Part shown: piece after piece, positions 44,762-53,037 of the stretch | Position numbering within the stretch: position 1 is the stretch's first letter | Layout of the letters: each line of letters starts with the position of its first letter | DNA from: Candidatus Eisenbacteria bacterium | GTDB lineage: Bacteria; Eisenbacteria; RBG-16-71-46 | Length of the DNA: 64,000 bases | Reading direction: 5' to 3' | Assembly: GCA_020847735.1 (NCBI GenBank) | Contig: JADLBL010000015.1 | Coordinates: 62,001-126,000, forward strand | The notes under the pieces: model-generated | Told to the model about the DNA's origin: nothing | The model's database searches: none | Seen by the model: the letters and a program-made list of their open reading frames with translations, nothing else | Translations under genes and position numbers: made by a program

Positions 44762-45823
44762 CTAATCCGCCTTCGAGGTCTCCCCCGGCCTGACCGTGCC
44801 GGCGAGCAGGTCGGCATGGTAGCTCGAGCGCACCAGCGGACCGCTCGCGGCGCCCTCGAAGCCGAGGCCGTCCGCGACGCGCTTCCAGTGCGCGAACTTG
44901 TCCGGATGCACGTACTCGGCGACCGGCAGGTGCAGCCTGGACGGCCGCAGGTACTGGCCGATCGTCAGCAGGTCGCAGCCGTGCGCGCGCAGGTCCTCGA
45001 GCGTGCGCAGCACCTCGTCGTCGGTCTCGCCGAGGCCGAGCATGATGCCGCTCTTGGACTTGATGCCCGTGCCGCTCTCCTTGACGCGCCGGAGCAGTTC
45101 GAGCGAGCGGTCGTAGCGGGCGCTCGGACGCACGACCGGGTGCAGCCGCCGCACGGTCTCGACATTGTGGTTGATGACCTCGGGCCGCGCGTCCATGACG
45201 CGTTGCAGATCCTCGAGGCTGCCGCGGAAGTCGGGGATCAGCACCTCGACCACCGTCTTCGAACGCCGGCGAATCTCGCGGATGACCATGGCGAAGATCG
45301 TGCTGCCGCCGTCCTTCAGGTCGTCGCGCGCGACCGAGGTGATCACCGTGTGACGCAGGTTCATCGCCGCGACGCCCTCCCCGACGCGGCGGGGCTCGTC
45401 CCAATCCACCCAGCCGTTCGGCCGGCCCGGCGCCACCGCGCAGAATCCACAGCGCCGCGTGCACAGCTCGCCCAGGATCATGATGGTCGCCGTGCCGCGC
45501 GCCCAGCAGTGGCCGAGGTTCGGGCAGCGGGCCTCCTCGCAGACGGTCACGAGCCGCTGGCCGCGAAGCAGCGACTTCGTCTCGGCGTACTCGCCCTGGC
45601 CCGGCAGCTGGATCTTGAGCCACGGCGGCAACCGGCGGAACTCGCCGGGCTCGACCGCTCCGAGCGAGCCCGCGCCGGAGGCGCAGCCCTTCGTGCGCGG
45701 CTGAAGCGGCACGCGCTCGGGCACCGCCGGCCGCGGAGCGCCGTAGACGCCGATCGTGGCGGCCGGCTCGCCGATCGGGACGAGCGGCTGATCGTCGGGC
45801 GGGGTCGTGTCGAAATCGCTCAT
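44762..45823 (-). CDS. lipA: Lipoyl synthase
   Basis: A 353-residue radical-SAM lipoyl synthase that inserts two sulfur atoms into protein-bound octanoate. The radical-SAM cluster motif CTRRCGFC is at 121-128, the auxiliary sulfur-donor cluster ligands are in CEEARCPNLGHC at 95-106, and the end carries the conserved SSYHAD. The N-terminal extension of about 60 residues is longer than in E. coli LipA (321). The ATG overlaps the nadA stop by four bases (ATGA), so the two are coupled. Last gene of the E2-lipB operon. Confidence 0.96.
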   Translation of the reverse strand: MSDFDTTPPDDQPLVPIGEPAATIGVYGAPRPAVPERVPLQPRTKGCASGAGSLGAVEPGEFRRLPPWLKIQLPGQGEYAETKSLLRGQRLVTVCEEARCPNLGHCWARGTATIMILGELCTRRCGFCAVAPGRPNGWVDWDEPRRVGEGVAAMNLRHTVITSVARDDLKDGGSTIFAMVIREIRRRSKTVVEVLIPDFRGSLEDLQRVMDARPEVINHNVETVRRLHPVVRPSARYDRSLELLRRVKESGTGIKSKSGIMLGLGETDDEVLRTLEDLRAHGCDLLTIGQYLRPSRLHLPVAEYVHPDKFAHWKRVADGLGFEGAASGPLVRSSYHADLLAGTVRPGETSKAD

Positions 45824-46989
45824 CGTCCGGTCCCCGGGGCCGCGGCGCCGATCGCGACCGCGCCGGTGCCCTTCAGCGCCAGCATGCGGTCGAGGGCGGT
45901 GCGCGCGTCGCGGCGCACGTCCTCGGGAACGCGAATCGGGTTCACCACCTTGCCGTCCACCAGGTTCTCCAGCGTCCACAGCAGGTGCGCGGGGTCAATG
46001 CGGTTCATGGTGGCGCACGGACAGACGTTCTTCTGCAGCGAGTGAATCGTCTGCTCCGGATGCTCGAGCGCCAGCCGGTGTACGAGGTTGATCTCGGTGC
46101 CGATCGCCCAGTGCGCGCCGGGCGCCGCGGCGCGGACCTGCTCGACGATGTACGAGGTCGAGCCGACGAGGTCCGCCGCGCGCACGACGTCGAACGGGCA
46201 CTCCGGGTGCACCAGGACCCGGACCGCCGGGTCCGCGGCGCGCACTTCGTCCACCATCGCCTTCGCGAACTTGGTGTGCACCGAGCAGAAACCCTTCCAC
46301 AGCACGATGCGCGTCTCCGGCCGTAACGCGGCGGCGTTGCCGGCCCGCGGGTCGGTGGCGCGCCAGTCCCACTCGGCCATGTGCTCGAGCGGCACGCCCA
46401 TCGAGTAGGCGGAGTTCCGGCCGAGGTGCTGGTCGGGGAAGAACAGCACCTTGGGCTTCCTCGCCCACGCCCACTCGAGCACCTTCGAGGCGTTGCTCGA
46501 CGTGCAGACGACGCCTCCGTGGGCGCCGCAGAACGCCTTGATCGCGGCGGTCGAGTTCATGTACGTGACGGGCGTGAAGACGTCGCCGTGCGCGGCGAGC
46601 AGCGCGTCCCACGCCTCCTCGACGTGTTCGAGCGACGCCATGTCGGCCATCGAGCAACCGGCCTTGAGGTCCGGCAGGATCACCGTCTGCCGCGGGCCGC
46701 GCAGCACGTCGGCGGCCTCGGCCATGAAGTGCACGCCGCAGAAGACGATGTACTCGGCCGCATCCTGCGCGGTGGCGATCTGTGCGAGCCGGAACGAGTC
46801 GCCGCGGAAATCGGCGAACTCGATGACGGCCTCACGCTGGTAGTGATGCCCGAGGATCACGACCTTTTCCGCCAGCTTCGCGCGCGCGGCGAGCGTCCGC
46901 CGCCGGATCTCCTCCGCGTCGAGCGCGACGTAGTCCGAGAACGGCCGCGCGCCCGCGGGCAGCGCCGCGGGTCCGAGCATGGTCGTCAT
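45820..46989 (-). CDS. nadA: Quinolinate synthase A
   Basis: A 389-residue quinolinate synthase, which condenses iminoaspartate with dihydroxyacetone phosphate in NAD synthesis. Cluster cysteines appear at about 112 (KAGCSMAD), 264 (VHPECPFD) and 323 or 325 (KNVCPCATMNRI), as expected for the [4Fe-4S] site, and the N-terminal GHHYQRE motif is present. ATG 46989 overlaps the stop of the DUF2203 gene. No nadB or nadC is adjacent; its place between an Fe-S carrier and lipA fits a shared need for Fe-S assembly. Confidence 0.95.
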   Translation of the reverse strand: MTTMLGPAALPAGARPFSDYVALDAEEIRRRTLAARAKLAEKVVILGHHYQREAVIEFADFRGDSFRLAQIATAQDAAEYIVFCGVHFMAEAADVLRGPRQTVILPDLKAGCSMADMASLEHVEEAWDALLAAHGDVFTPVTYMNSTAAIKAFCGAHGGVVCTSSNASKVLEWAWARKPKVLFFPDQHLGRNSAYSMGVPLEHMAEWDWRATDPRAGNAAALRPETRIVLWKGFCSVHTKFAKAMVDEVRAADPAVRVLVHPECPFDVVRAADLVGSTSYIVEQVRAAAPGAHWAIGTEINLVHRLALEHPEQTIHSLQKNVCPCATMNRIDPAHLLWTLENLVDGKVVNPIRVPEDVRRDARTALDRMLALKGTGAVAIGAAAPGTGR

Positions 46990-47405
46990 TCGAGGCCCGC
47001 GTTCTTGAGCGGCCGCCGGCCGGAGAAGCCTTCCTCGAGCGAGTGCCAGTGGCCGACTTCCGTCTCGCCGAGCCGCCAGCACAGGAACACCAGCCGGTCG
47101 CCGGCGAGCGCGTAGAAGTCGCACAGGCCCTGATCCAGGTCCTTCACCAGCACACCGGTCTCGTGCAGGGACGCCACGGCGCGCGACAGCGAGTCGCCGA
47201 GCCGGCGGCGGCGCTCGGAAACCTCGCGCAGTTCGACCGCGTCGGCATTTCCGGGCGCGGCGCCGCTGGTCGCGACCTGCAGCACGTCGAGGCGCGTGCC
47301 GAGACGGTCGAAGTCCCGCTTGCGGCCGCGCAGCCGCTCGAGTTCCGGCCGCAGCCGGACGAGCGCCTGGTTGGCTTCCTCGACGGTGAAGAGCGTGATG
47401 CGCAC
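46986..47405 (-). CDS. DUF2203 family protein
   Basis: A 139-residue helical protein with the DUF2203 pattern: an N-terminal FTVEEANQALVRLRPELERL helix pair and a C-terminal VFLCWRLGETEVGHWHSLEEGFSGRRP. The biochemical function is unknown. GTG 47405 is the best start (RITLFTVEEAN); an upstream longer frame adds Arg-rich sequence. It overlaps nadA by four bases and follows the ErpA-like gene by 20 bp, suggesting an Fe-S or cofactor-linked role, which is only inferred from context. Confidence 0.82.
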   Translation of the reverse strand: MRITLFTVEEANQALVRLRPELERLRGRKRDFDRLGTRLDVLQVATSGAAPGNADAVELREVSERRRRLGDSLSRAVASLHETGVLVKDLDQGLCDFYALAGDRLVFLCWRLGETEVGHWHSLEEGFSGRRPLKNAGLE

Positions 47406-47425
47406 GGGGGGTCCCGGGGCGGCCG

Positions 47426-47767
47426 TCAGCTGCCGCAGCCTCCCTCGCCCGTCTCGAACGACTTGCCGCACCCGCACGAGCGGACCACGTTCGGGTTGTG
47501 GATCGTGAAGCCGGTCGCCTGCAGCGACTCGACGTAGTCCACCTTCACGCCGTTGAGGATGCCGGCGCTGTCCGGGTCCACGAACACCTTGACGCCCTGG
47601 AACTCCCCGACCCAGTCGCCTTCCTGCGTCGCCTCGGCGAACGCCATGCCGTACTGGTAGCCGGAGCAGCCGCCGGGGACCGCGCTCAGGCGCAGGCCGA
47701 GCACGCCGTCCTGCTGGGCGAGAAGTTCGTTGAGCTTGGCGGCAGCGGCGTCGGTCATCGTCACCAT
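47426..47767 (-). CDS. A-type Fe-S carrier (ErpA/IscA/SufA family)
   Basis: A 113-residue A-type carrier that delivers Fe-S clusters to target enzymes. The three invariant cysteines are at about 34 (GGCSGYQY) and 98/100 (SCGCGKSF). A GGAGGAAT site precedes ATG 47767. Position between lipB and nadA/lipA, both of whose products are or need [4Fe-4S] enzymes, makes it the likely local cluster donor. ErpA, IscA and SufA cannot be separated by sequence alone. Confidence 0.93.
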   Translation of the reverse strand: MVTMTDAAAAKLNELLAQQDGVLGLRLSAVPGGCSGYQYGMAFAEATQEGDWVGEFQGVKVFVDPDSAGILNGVKVDYVESLQATGFTIHNPNVVRSCGCGKSFETGEGGCGS

Positions 47768-47789
47768 TTGGGGATTCCTCCGTTGCGGG

Positions 47790-48578
47790 TCAGGTCCTTG
47801 AGGCCGTTCCGGTCGCGGTTTCGGCCGCGGGACGATCCCGCTTGATCCAGCTTCGCGCCTCCTCCGCAGGGGCGGAGACGACGCGTTCGTAGGCGAGAAG
47901 TATCGAAAGCTCCTGCGTCACGTCCTCCCGCACGACTTCGAGCGGGGGAGCGCCGCTCCCGAGCTCGGCCGCCATGCTGGTCATCCGGACACCTTTGAGG
48001 CCGCACGGATGGATGAGGGAAAAGTCCGAGAGATCCGGACGCACGTTGAGCGCGAAGCCATGATAGCCCACCCAGCGCCGGACCGCGACGCCGATGGACG
48101 CGATCTTGCGCTCGCCCACCCACACGCCCGTGCGTCCCGCGGACCTTTCGCTGACGATCCCGTGACGCGCCAGCGCCCGGATGAGGGCTCCCTCCAGCAC
48201 CCGCAGCCAGCGGTGCAGGTCGCGGTCCACCCGGTCGAGCGAGACGATCGGATAGCCGACGAGCTGCCCCGGACCGTGCCAGGTCACGTCGCCCCCGCGC
48301 GGCACCTCGAACACCTCGATGCCGCGCGACGCGAGCGTCGCCGCGTCGGCGCGCACTCCGTCCGCGCTCGCGTTGCGGCCCACCGTCAGCACCGGCGGAT
48401 GATCCGGGTACAGCAGCCAGTCCCCCGTCTTCCCCGACGCACACGCGGCCACCAGCGCGTCCTGAAGCGCGATTCCTTCGCGATAGGGCGTCGCGCCGAG
48501 CGCGCAGACGGTCAGGGTGCCGGGGCTGGTCAGATCAGGCGTGCTCCCCGCTTCGGCGCCGAAGCGGGGAACCTCCAC
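47790..48578 (-). CDS. lipB: Lipoyl(octanoyl) transferase
   Basis: A LipB of about 250-262 residues that moves octanoate from acyl carrier protein to lipoyl domains. The conserved RGGDVTWHGPGQ, catalytic Lys in RKIASIGVAV (about 157) and catalytic Cys in IHPCGLKGVRMTS (about 193) are present. Only one start lies upstream of the conserved core, GTG 48578, two bases from the E2 stop and inside a small palindrome-bearing duplication (48534-48587), with no clear ribosome site. The true N-terminus may therefore be rewritten by that element. C-terminal extension of about 20 residues. Confidence 0.93.
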   Translation of the reverse strand: MEVPRFGAEAGSTPDLTSPGTLTVCALGATPYREGIALQDALVAACASGKTGDWLLYPDHPPVLTVGRNASADGVRADAATLASRGIEVFEVPRGGDVTWHGPGQLVGYPIVSLDRVDRDLHRWLRVLEGALIRALARHGIVSERSAGRTGVWVGERKIASIGVAVRRWVGYHGFALNVRPDLSDFSLIHPCGLKGVRMTSMAAELGSGAPPLEVVREDVTQELSILLAYERVVSAPAEEARSWIKRDRPAAETATGTASRT

Positions 48579-48587
48579 ATCAGGCGT
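48534..48587. repeat. 24-bp perfect palindrome flanked by 9-bp direct repeats at the E2/lipB junction
   Basis: Two copies of ATCAGGCGT lie at 48534-48542 and 48579-48587, 36 bases apart. Between them a perfect palindrome covers 48546-48569 (half-site CCCCGCTTCGGC). The arrangement looks like a small palindromic insertion with a target-site duplication; the duplicated bases contain the E2 stop codon. As RNA it would form a 10-bp or longer hairpin in front of lipB. Confidence 0.6.
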
Positions 48588-49938
48588 AGAACCAGAGCAG
48601 CTCGGGCTTCTCGAGGAGCTCGCAGACGCGGCGCAGGAACTTGACGGCCAGCTCGCCGTCCACCACCCGGTGATCGAAGCCGATGACCGTGTTCATCATC
48701 GGCGCGACCACGATCTGACCGCCACGGACCACCGGGCGCTCGACGATCTTGTGCACGCCGAGGATCGCCACGTCCGGCACGTTGATGACCGGCGCCGAGT
48801 TGATCGCGCCGAAGACCCCCGCGTTCGTGATCGAGAACGTGCCGCCCTGGATCTCGTCCATCGTCAGCCGGTCCGCGCGCGCGCGCGCCGCGAGGTCGTT
48901 CATTTCGGCCGCGAGCTGCACCAGGTTCTTGCGGTCGCAGTCCTTGAGGTTGGGAACGATCAGCCCCTTGTCGTCGCGGCCCACGGCGACGCCGATGTTG
49001 TAGTACTTCTTGACGATCATCGCGTCGCCCGCCGGGCTCACCGCGCCGTTGACCCACGGGAACTCGCGAAGCGCGAGCACCGACGCCTTGATGAAGAACG
49101 GCATGTAGGTGAGCTTGACGCCCTGCGCCTCGAGCTTCGGAGCCCATTCCTTGCGGAGCGCGACGATGGCGGACATGTCCACCTCGTCGAAACAATGCGT
49201 GTGGGCCGCCGTGTGCTTGGCCTTGACCATGTTCTCGGCGATGACCTTGCGCACGCGCGTGAACGGCACGATCTCCTCGCGCGGGCCGTCGCCGGCGGGC
49301 GCGGCCGCGGCGCGCAGGAACGCCGGCAGCGCGGCCGGGGCGGGAGCCGCCGCGGTTCGGCCCGCGGGAGCCGCGGCAGCGGCGGGCGTCGCGGCCGGGC
49401 GGTTCTTGAGCCAGTCGAGCAGGTCGTCGCGCGTCACGCGGCCGGCCGTGCCGGAGCCGCGAATCGTGCGCACTTCGGCGGCCGTGACGTTGTTCTCCCT
49501 CATCAGCCGGCGGACAGCCGGCGAGAGCGTGCGTTCGTCGTCGTGACCGAGGCTGCCCCCCGAGGCGTGACCGTTGCCGGCGTCGCTCGCGACGGCGGCG
49601 GGGGCCTGGCGCGCGGGCGCGGAGGCCGGCGGGGCGGGCGCCGCGGCGCGGGCAGGGGCCGCGGTCGCCGGCGCGGCGGCCGGCGCGGCGGCGCCTTCGG
49701 CCGCGCCCGAGATCGAGCCGATCTCGGTTCCGACCAGCACGGTCGTGCCCTCGGCCACGACGATCGCCGCGAGCGTGCCTTCCGCGGGCGAAGGGATCTC
49801 GACGTTGATCTTGTCCGTCTGGATCTCCACGATCGGCTCTTCCTTGCGCACCTTGTCGCCCACGGCCTTCAGCCACTTGGCGACGGTCCCCTCGGCGACG
49901 CTCTCGCCGAGCTGCGGAACCACGATCGAGATGGCCAT
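48580..49938 (-). CDS. 2-oxoacid dehydrogenase E2 (dihydrolipoyl acyltransferase)
   Basis: A 452-residue E2 with one N-terminal lipoyl domain (modified Lys at 43, IQTDKINVEIPS), an Ala/Pro-rich linker (about 85-130), a peripheral-subunit-binding domain (LSPAVRRLMRENNVTAAEVRTIRGSGTAGRVTRDDLLDWL) and a catalytic domain ending with the DHRVVDG active-site motif (His about 423). Family members serve pyruvate, 2-oxoglutarate or branched-chain complexes; a pyruvate role with the aceE product is plausible but unproved. GGAGGAACG precedes ATG 49938. First gene of the lipB-lipA operon. Confidence 0.93.
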   Translation of the reverse strand: MAISIVVPQLGESVAEGTVAKWLKAVGDKVRKEEPIVEIQTDKINVEIPSPAEGTLAAIVVAEGTTVLVGTEIGSISGAAEGAAAPAAAPATAAPARAAAPAPPASAPARQAPAAVASDAGNGHASGGSLGHDDERTLSPAVRRLMRENNVTAAEVRTIRGSGTAGRVTRDDLLDWLKNRPAATPAAAAAPAGRTAAAPAPAALPAFLRAAAAPAGDGPREEIVPFTRVRKVIAENMVKAKHTAAHTHCFDEVDMSAIVALRKEWAPKLEAQGVKLTYMPFFIKASVLALREFPWVNGAVSPAGDAMIVKKYYNIGVAVGRDDKGLIVPNLKDCDRKNLVQLAAEMNDLAARARADRLTMDEIQGGTFSITNAGVFGAINSAPVINVPDVAILGVHKIVERPVVRGGQIVVAPMMNTVIGFDHRVVDGELAVKFLRRVCELLEKPELLWFYA

Positions 49939-50033
49939 GTCGTTCCTCCGTTGGTGCCCCCGCGCCCCGCGCGGCCGGCCGTGTCGGCAATTCGATTCGT
50001 CGTCCGGGCCCGGCGGTTCACCGCCGCCCGGGG

Positions 50034-50534
50034 TCAGCTCTTCGCGTGCGCCTTGCGGCGTTCGAGCCGCTGCCGCCGGCGCTCGAGCGCCTGCGCGTGC
50101 TCGGACCGCTCTCCGTCCGTTTCCAGCAGCAATCGTGGCACCGGCGTCGGGCGCCGGGTCACCGGATCGAGCGCGACGAACGTCACGAAGGCCGTTCCCG
50201 TGCGCCGCCGCTCCCCCGTCAGCACGTCCTCCGAGTCCACGTCCACCCGGATCTCCATGCTGCTGCGATCCGCGAGCGTCAACCGCGCCCGGAGGATCGC
50301 GATCTGGCCCACCATGACCGGGGCGAGGAACGCCATTTCGTCGAACGCCGCGGTCACCACCGGGCGGCGGCTGTGCCGGTTCGCGACCACCGCCGCCGCG
50401 AGATCCACCCAGTGCATCACCGTCCCGCCCAACAACGTTCCGTGGACGTTCGCGTGGTGCGGCAGAACCATCTGGGTCATCTCGGTGGCCGACTCGGCCA
50501 CCGTCCGGCCCTCGCGCGTCGTCTCGGGACTCAC
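50034..50534 (-). CDS. Acyl-CoA thioesterase, hotdog fold (YciA-like)
   Basis: A 166-residue hotdog thioesterase with the family signature NVHGTLLGGTVMHWVDLAAAV and the second conserved segment VDVDSEDVLTGERRRTGTAFVTFVAL. YciA/ACOT members hydrolyse acyl-CoA, often for CoA recycling. GTG 50534 is the best start, with a GGGGAAG upstream. It precedes the E2 gene by 95 bp on the same strand, so co-transcription is possible. Confidence 0.88.
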   Translation of the reverse strand: MSPETTREGRTVAESATEMTQMVLPHHANVHGTLLGGTVMHWVDLAAAVVANRHSRRPVVTAAFDEMAFLAPVMVGQIAILRARLTLADRSSMEIRVDVDSEDVLTGERRRTGTAFVTFVALDPVTRRPTPVPRLLLETDGERSEHAQALERRRQRLERRKAHAKS

Positions 50535-50640
50535 TTCGGCTTGCTTCCCCGGGTGTGCGTTCGGCCCGCCCTTCGTGGGGGCGGCCGTGAAATCAGGAAG
50601 GCGGCAGTATAGGCGCGTGGCGGAGCACCCGCAAAGAAAC

Positions 50641-50668
50641 GGCCGGGAGCCCGTTGGGGCTCCCGGCC
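50641..50668 (-). terminator. Intrinsic terminator of the FlgD-tailed secreted protein gene
   Basis: A perfect 12-bp stem (50641-50652 with 50657-50668) and 4-nt loop lie 19 bases after the TAA stop, followed on the minus strand by a T-rich GTTTCTTT stretch. This is the clearest intrinsic terminator in the window. Confidence 0.85.
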
Positions 50669-50687
50669 GCGTCCATCGCTGCCGCGC

Positions 50688-52724
50688 TTACTGGCCGAGC
50701 CGGACGTTGCGGACCGAGTAGGTCTTGCCGTCCACCGTCAGGCGGTAGAAGTAGACGCCCGCTCCGACCTTGCCGGCCGACGTGCGTCCGTCCCACTCGC
50801 GCGAGTACTCGCCGGCGGGCATGCGGCCCCGGGCGAGCTGCGCGACCTGGCGGCCGGCCACGTCGAACACGCCGAGTTCGACGTTGGCTTCGGTCGGGAG
50901 GCTGAACGACAGCCGCGACGTCACGCCCGGGTTCGGGTAGGCCGCGAAGCGGACCTTGCCCGAGGCCGGCGGCACGCTGACGTTCATGCCGTGGTCCACG
51001 ATGTCGCCATAGTCGCGCGGGCAGATGCGGAAGCTGTTGTTCGAGTAGTGCAGCACGCCGGTCACCGTGCAGGTCATGCCGAGGGGCTTGACCGAGAACG
51101 GGCTGAGCACGCCGTTCAGGTTCGACACGAAGATGGTGTCCGTGCCGGCCTGGTTCATGATGTGGAAGCCGTTCGTCGGCGGCGTCACGAGGCCCTCGGC
51201 GAGGATGACCTTGCCATACGCGACCTTGACCAGCATGCCCTCGTAGTCCTCGGCGTCCTCCACCGACTCGTTCGGGTCGCAGCCGTCGTGGTCAATGATC
51301 GAGAGGTCCGGCGTGGCCGCCGCGGGTGCCGTCGCGACTCCGAGGTCGGTGCTCGAGACGATGGCGCCGACTTCCGTCTCGCCGAAGAACTCCTGCACCT
51401 GTCCGGTCACGAACATCTTGTGGCCCAGAACCGGCAACGTCGGCGGCGCGAAGATCGAGACGCCCGAGCGCAGTCCGCCGCCCTCGTCGGCGAGGTAGTG
51501 CAGCGGCGTGTAGATGCCCTGCACGACGCCCGTCATGGACATGCGCGGCCCGATGTTGCCCTGGCTCGTCTGGCCGCCGCCGCCGGCGAAGCGCGAGCGG
51601 TCGAGGCAGGGAATGCCGGCCAGAGAATCGGGATTCGGGGCCTGGACCTCGGCGCAGCTGAGCACGCCGTTGATGAACGTACGCGACTGCGGCGCCGTCA
51701 TGGCCAGCCCGCTCGACACGCTGACGATGCCGCTGACCGTCACGGTTTCCGAGGCGCCGTGCGGCAGGCCGTTCGTGATGTCCAGCAGGACCGCCGAGGA
51801 GCCGTCCATGGTCGCCGCGTCCACCGATCCGAACGACGCCAGCGAGTAGTTGTTGATGTCCGTGGCCGTCGCCGACGTGACCGCGCGATCGAAGGTCAGG
51901 CGGACCTGTGTGTCCGCGACCGGGTAACCGTCCGTCACGTTGGGCGGCGTGGCCAGATCGATGTCGTTGCCGTCGCGAATCTGAATGCGATAGCCGCGGG
52001 TGCGCTCCTCGTAGATGCCGCGCACCAGGGTCACGGTCGTGCCGACGGCGGGCGCCTCGTAGGTGGTCAGCGTGTTGCCGTCGATGTTCACCGAGTCGCT
52101 CGGCGCCGAGGGATCCACGAGGAGGAACGATCTCGTGCCGACGCCGGAATTGCGGGCGACGACCAGCGGCCCGTTGATCTGGACCAGCATGCCCTCGTAC
52201 TGCTCCTGCAGCACGTTGCCCTTCGGGGTTTCCCTGAGCTGCGTGGTCGTGCCGCCGTGAATGGCGGGCAGCGGGTTGCCGCTCGAGAGCTTGCGAACGA
52301 TGATGTCGTTCGTACCCTGGACGCCGTCGAAGCCCTCGATCTCGGTTCCGCCGCCGAACTCCTGGATCCGGCCGTAGACGATGACCGAGTCGCCGAGCGC
52401 GAGGCTGAAGGGCGCGGCGTTGTAGTTGAACGAGCCGGTGAAGACATCCACGCCGGTCCACGGCACGGTGCCGTCGGAGGTCTGGATGTAGAAGCCGTAG
52501 CCGGTGGCCTTGGCGTCGAAACCGGTGATGATGCCGCCGACGCCCATCACGGTGTCGAGCAGCGCGGGAGCGCCGGCGCCCGGATTGGCCATGCCGAACT
52601 GCACCTGGTACAGGTTCAGCGTATCCGGGTAGGTGGCGTTCGGCCACTGGGCCGCGCTCGCCAGGCCGGCGGTGGCGCACACGAGCACCGCGGTGCTCAG
52701 GACTCGGGTCAGAAACTTGTGCAT
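50688..52724 (-). CDS. Secreted OB-fold-repeat protein with FlgD-like sorting domain
   Basis: A 678-residue exported protein. After the signal peptide, four or so modules with the pattern GIITGFDAKATGYGFYIQTSDG...GDSVIVYGRIQEFGGGTEIEGFDG resemble the OB-fold units of secreted nucleases and DUF5689-like proteins. A bacterial Ig-like module (LTFDRAVTSATATDINNYSLASF) sits in the middle. The end is a textbook FlgD-like sorting domain: YPNPGVTSRLSFSLPTEANVELGVFDVAGRQVAQL...GVYFYRLTVDG. No nuclease active site was seen. It has its own promoter and terminator. Confidence 0.88.
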   Translation of the reverse strand: MHKFLTRVLSTAVLVCATAGLASAAQWPNATYPDTLNLYQVQFGMANPGAGAPALLDTVMGVGGIITGFDAKATGYGFYIQTSDGTVPWTGVDVFTGSFNYNAAPFSLALGDSVIVYGRIQEFGGGTEIEGFDGVQGTNDIIVRKLSSGNPLPAIHGGTTTQLRETPKGNVLQEQYEGMLVQINGPLVVARNSGVGTRSFLLVDPSAPSDSVNIDGNTLTTYEAPAVGTTVTLVRGIYEERTRGYRIQIRDGNDIDLATPPNVTDGYPVADTQVRLTFDRAVTSATATDINNYSLASFGSVDAATMDGSSAVLLDITNGLPHGASETVTVSGIVSVSSGLAMTAPQSRTFINGVLSCAEVQAPNPDSLAGIPCLDRSRFAGGGGQTSQGNIGPRMSMTGVVQGIYTPLHYLADEGGGLRSGVSIFAPPTLPVLGHKMFVTGQVQEFFGETEVGAIVSSTDLGVATAPAAATPDLSIIDHDGCDPNESVEDAEDYEGMLVKVAYGKVILAEGLVTPPTNGFHIMNQAGTDTIFVSNLNGVLSPFSVKPLGMTCTVTGVLHYSNNSFRICPRDYGDIVDHGMNVSVPPASGKVRFAAYPNPGVTSRLSFSLPTEANVELGVFDVAGRQVAQLARGRMPAGEYSREWDGRTSAGKVGAGVYFYRLTVDGKTYSVRNVRLGQ

Positions 52725-53037
52725 TTCGATACCCCTGTTTGCTGGTTGGACTGGATGAAGGGTCTGAACGGGGCGTTGTCGGGCTGCCCTGCCTTGGCCT
52801 CCTTGGCGCCGAGTCGCGAGACCGTTCGTGCCGGTCATGGAGCGGTCACTGCCGCCCTCTCGTGAAAGGATTTCCGCGACAGAGTGTATCAGCGCCGGGG
52901 ACCCGAAACGGAAGGAATTTCACGGCGAAGTCCGTGCAATAGGGGACCTTCCCCGCCGGGATTTGGTGGTGCCAAACACGAGGCCCCGGAAGGCTACGCC
53001 CCCCGGGCCGACGCGCCCCGGCAGCGCCCGGAGCCCC
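52725..53037. other. 313-bp intergenic region
   Basis: Contains no convincing coding frame. It carries the promoter of the FlgD-tailed gene (52883-52891) and GC-rich inverted repeats near 52957-52975 that may help end transcription of the five-gene envelope cassette. Confidence 0.5.
52883..52891 (-). promoter_or_regulatory. Extended -10 promoter for the FlgD-tailed gene
   Basis: TGATACACT on the minus strand (52891-52883), about 160 bases before ATG 52724. The TACACT hexamer is the same as in the ECF sigma gene promoter. The -35 is weak. Confidence 0.4.
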
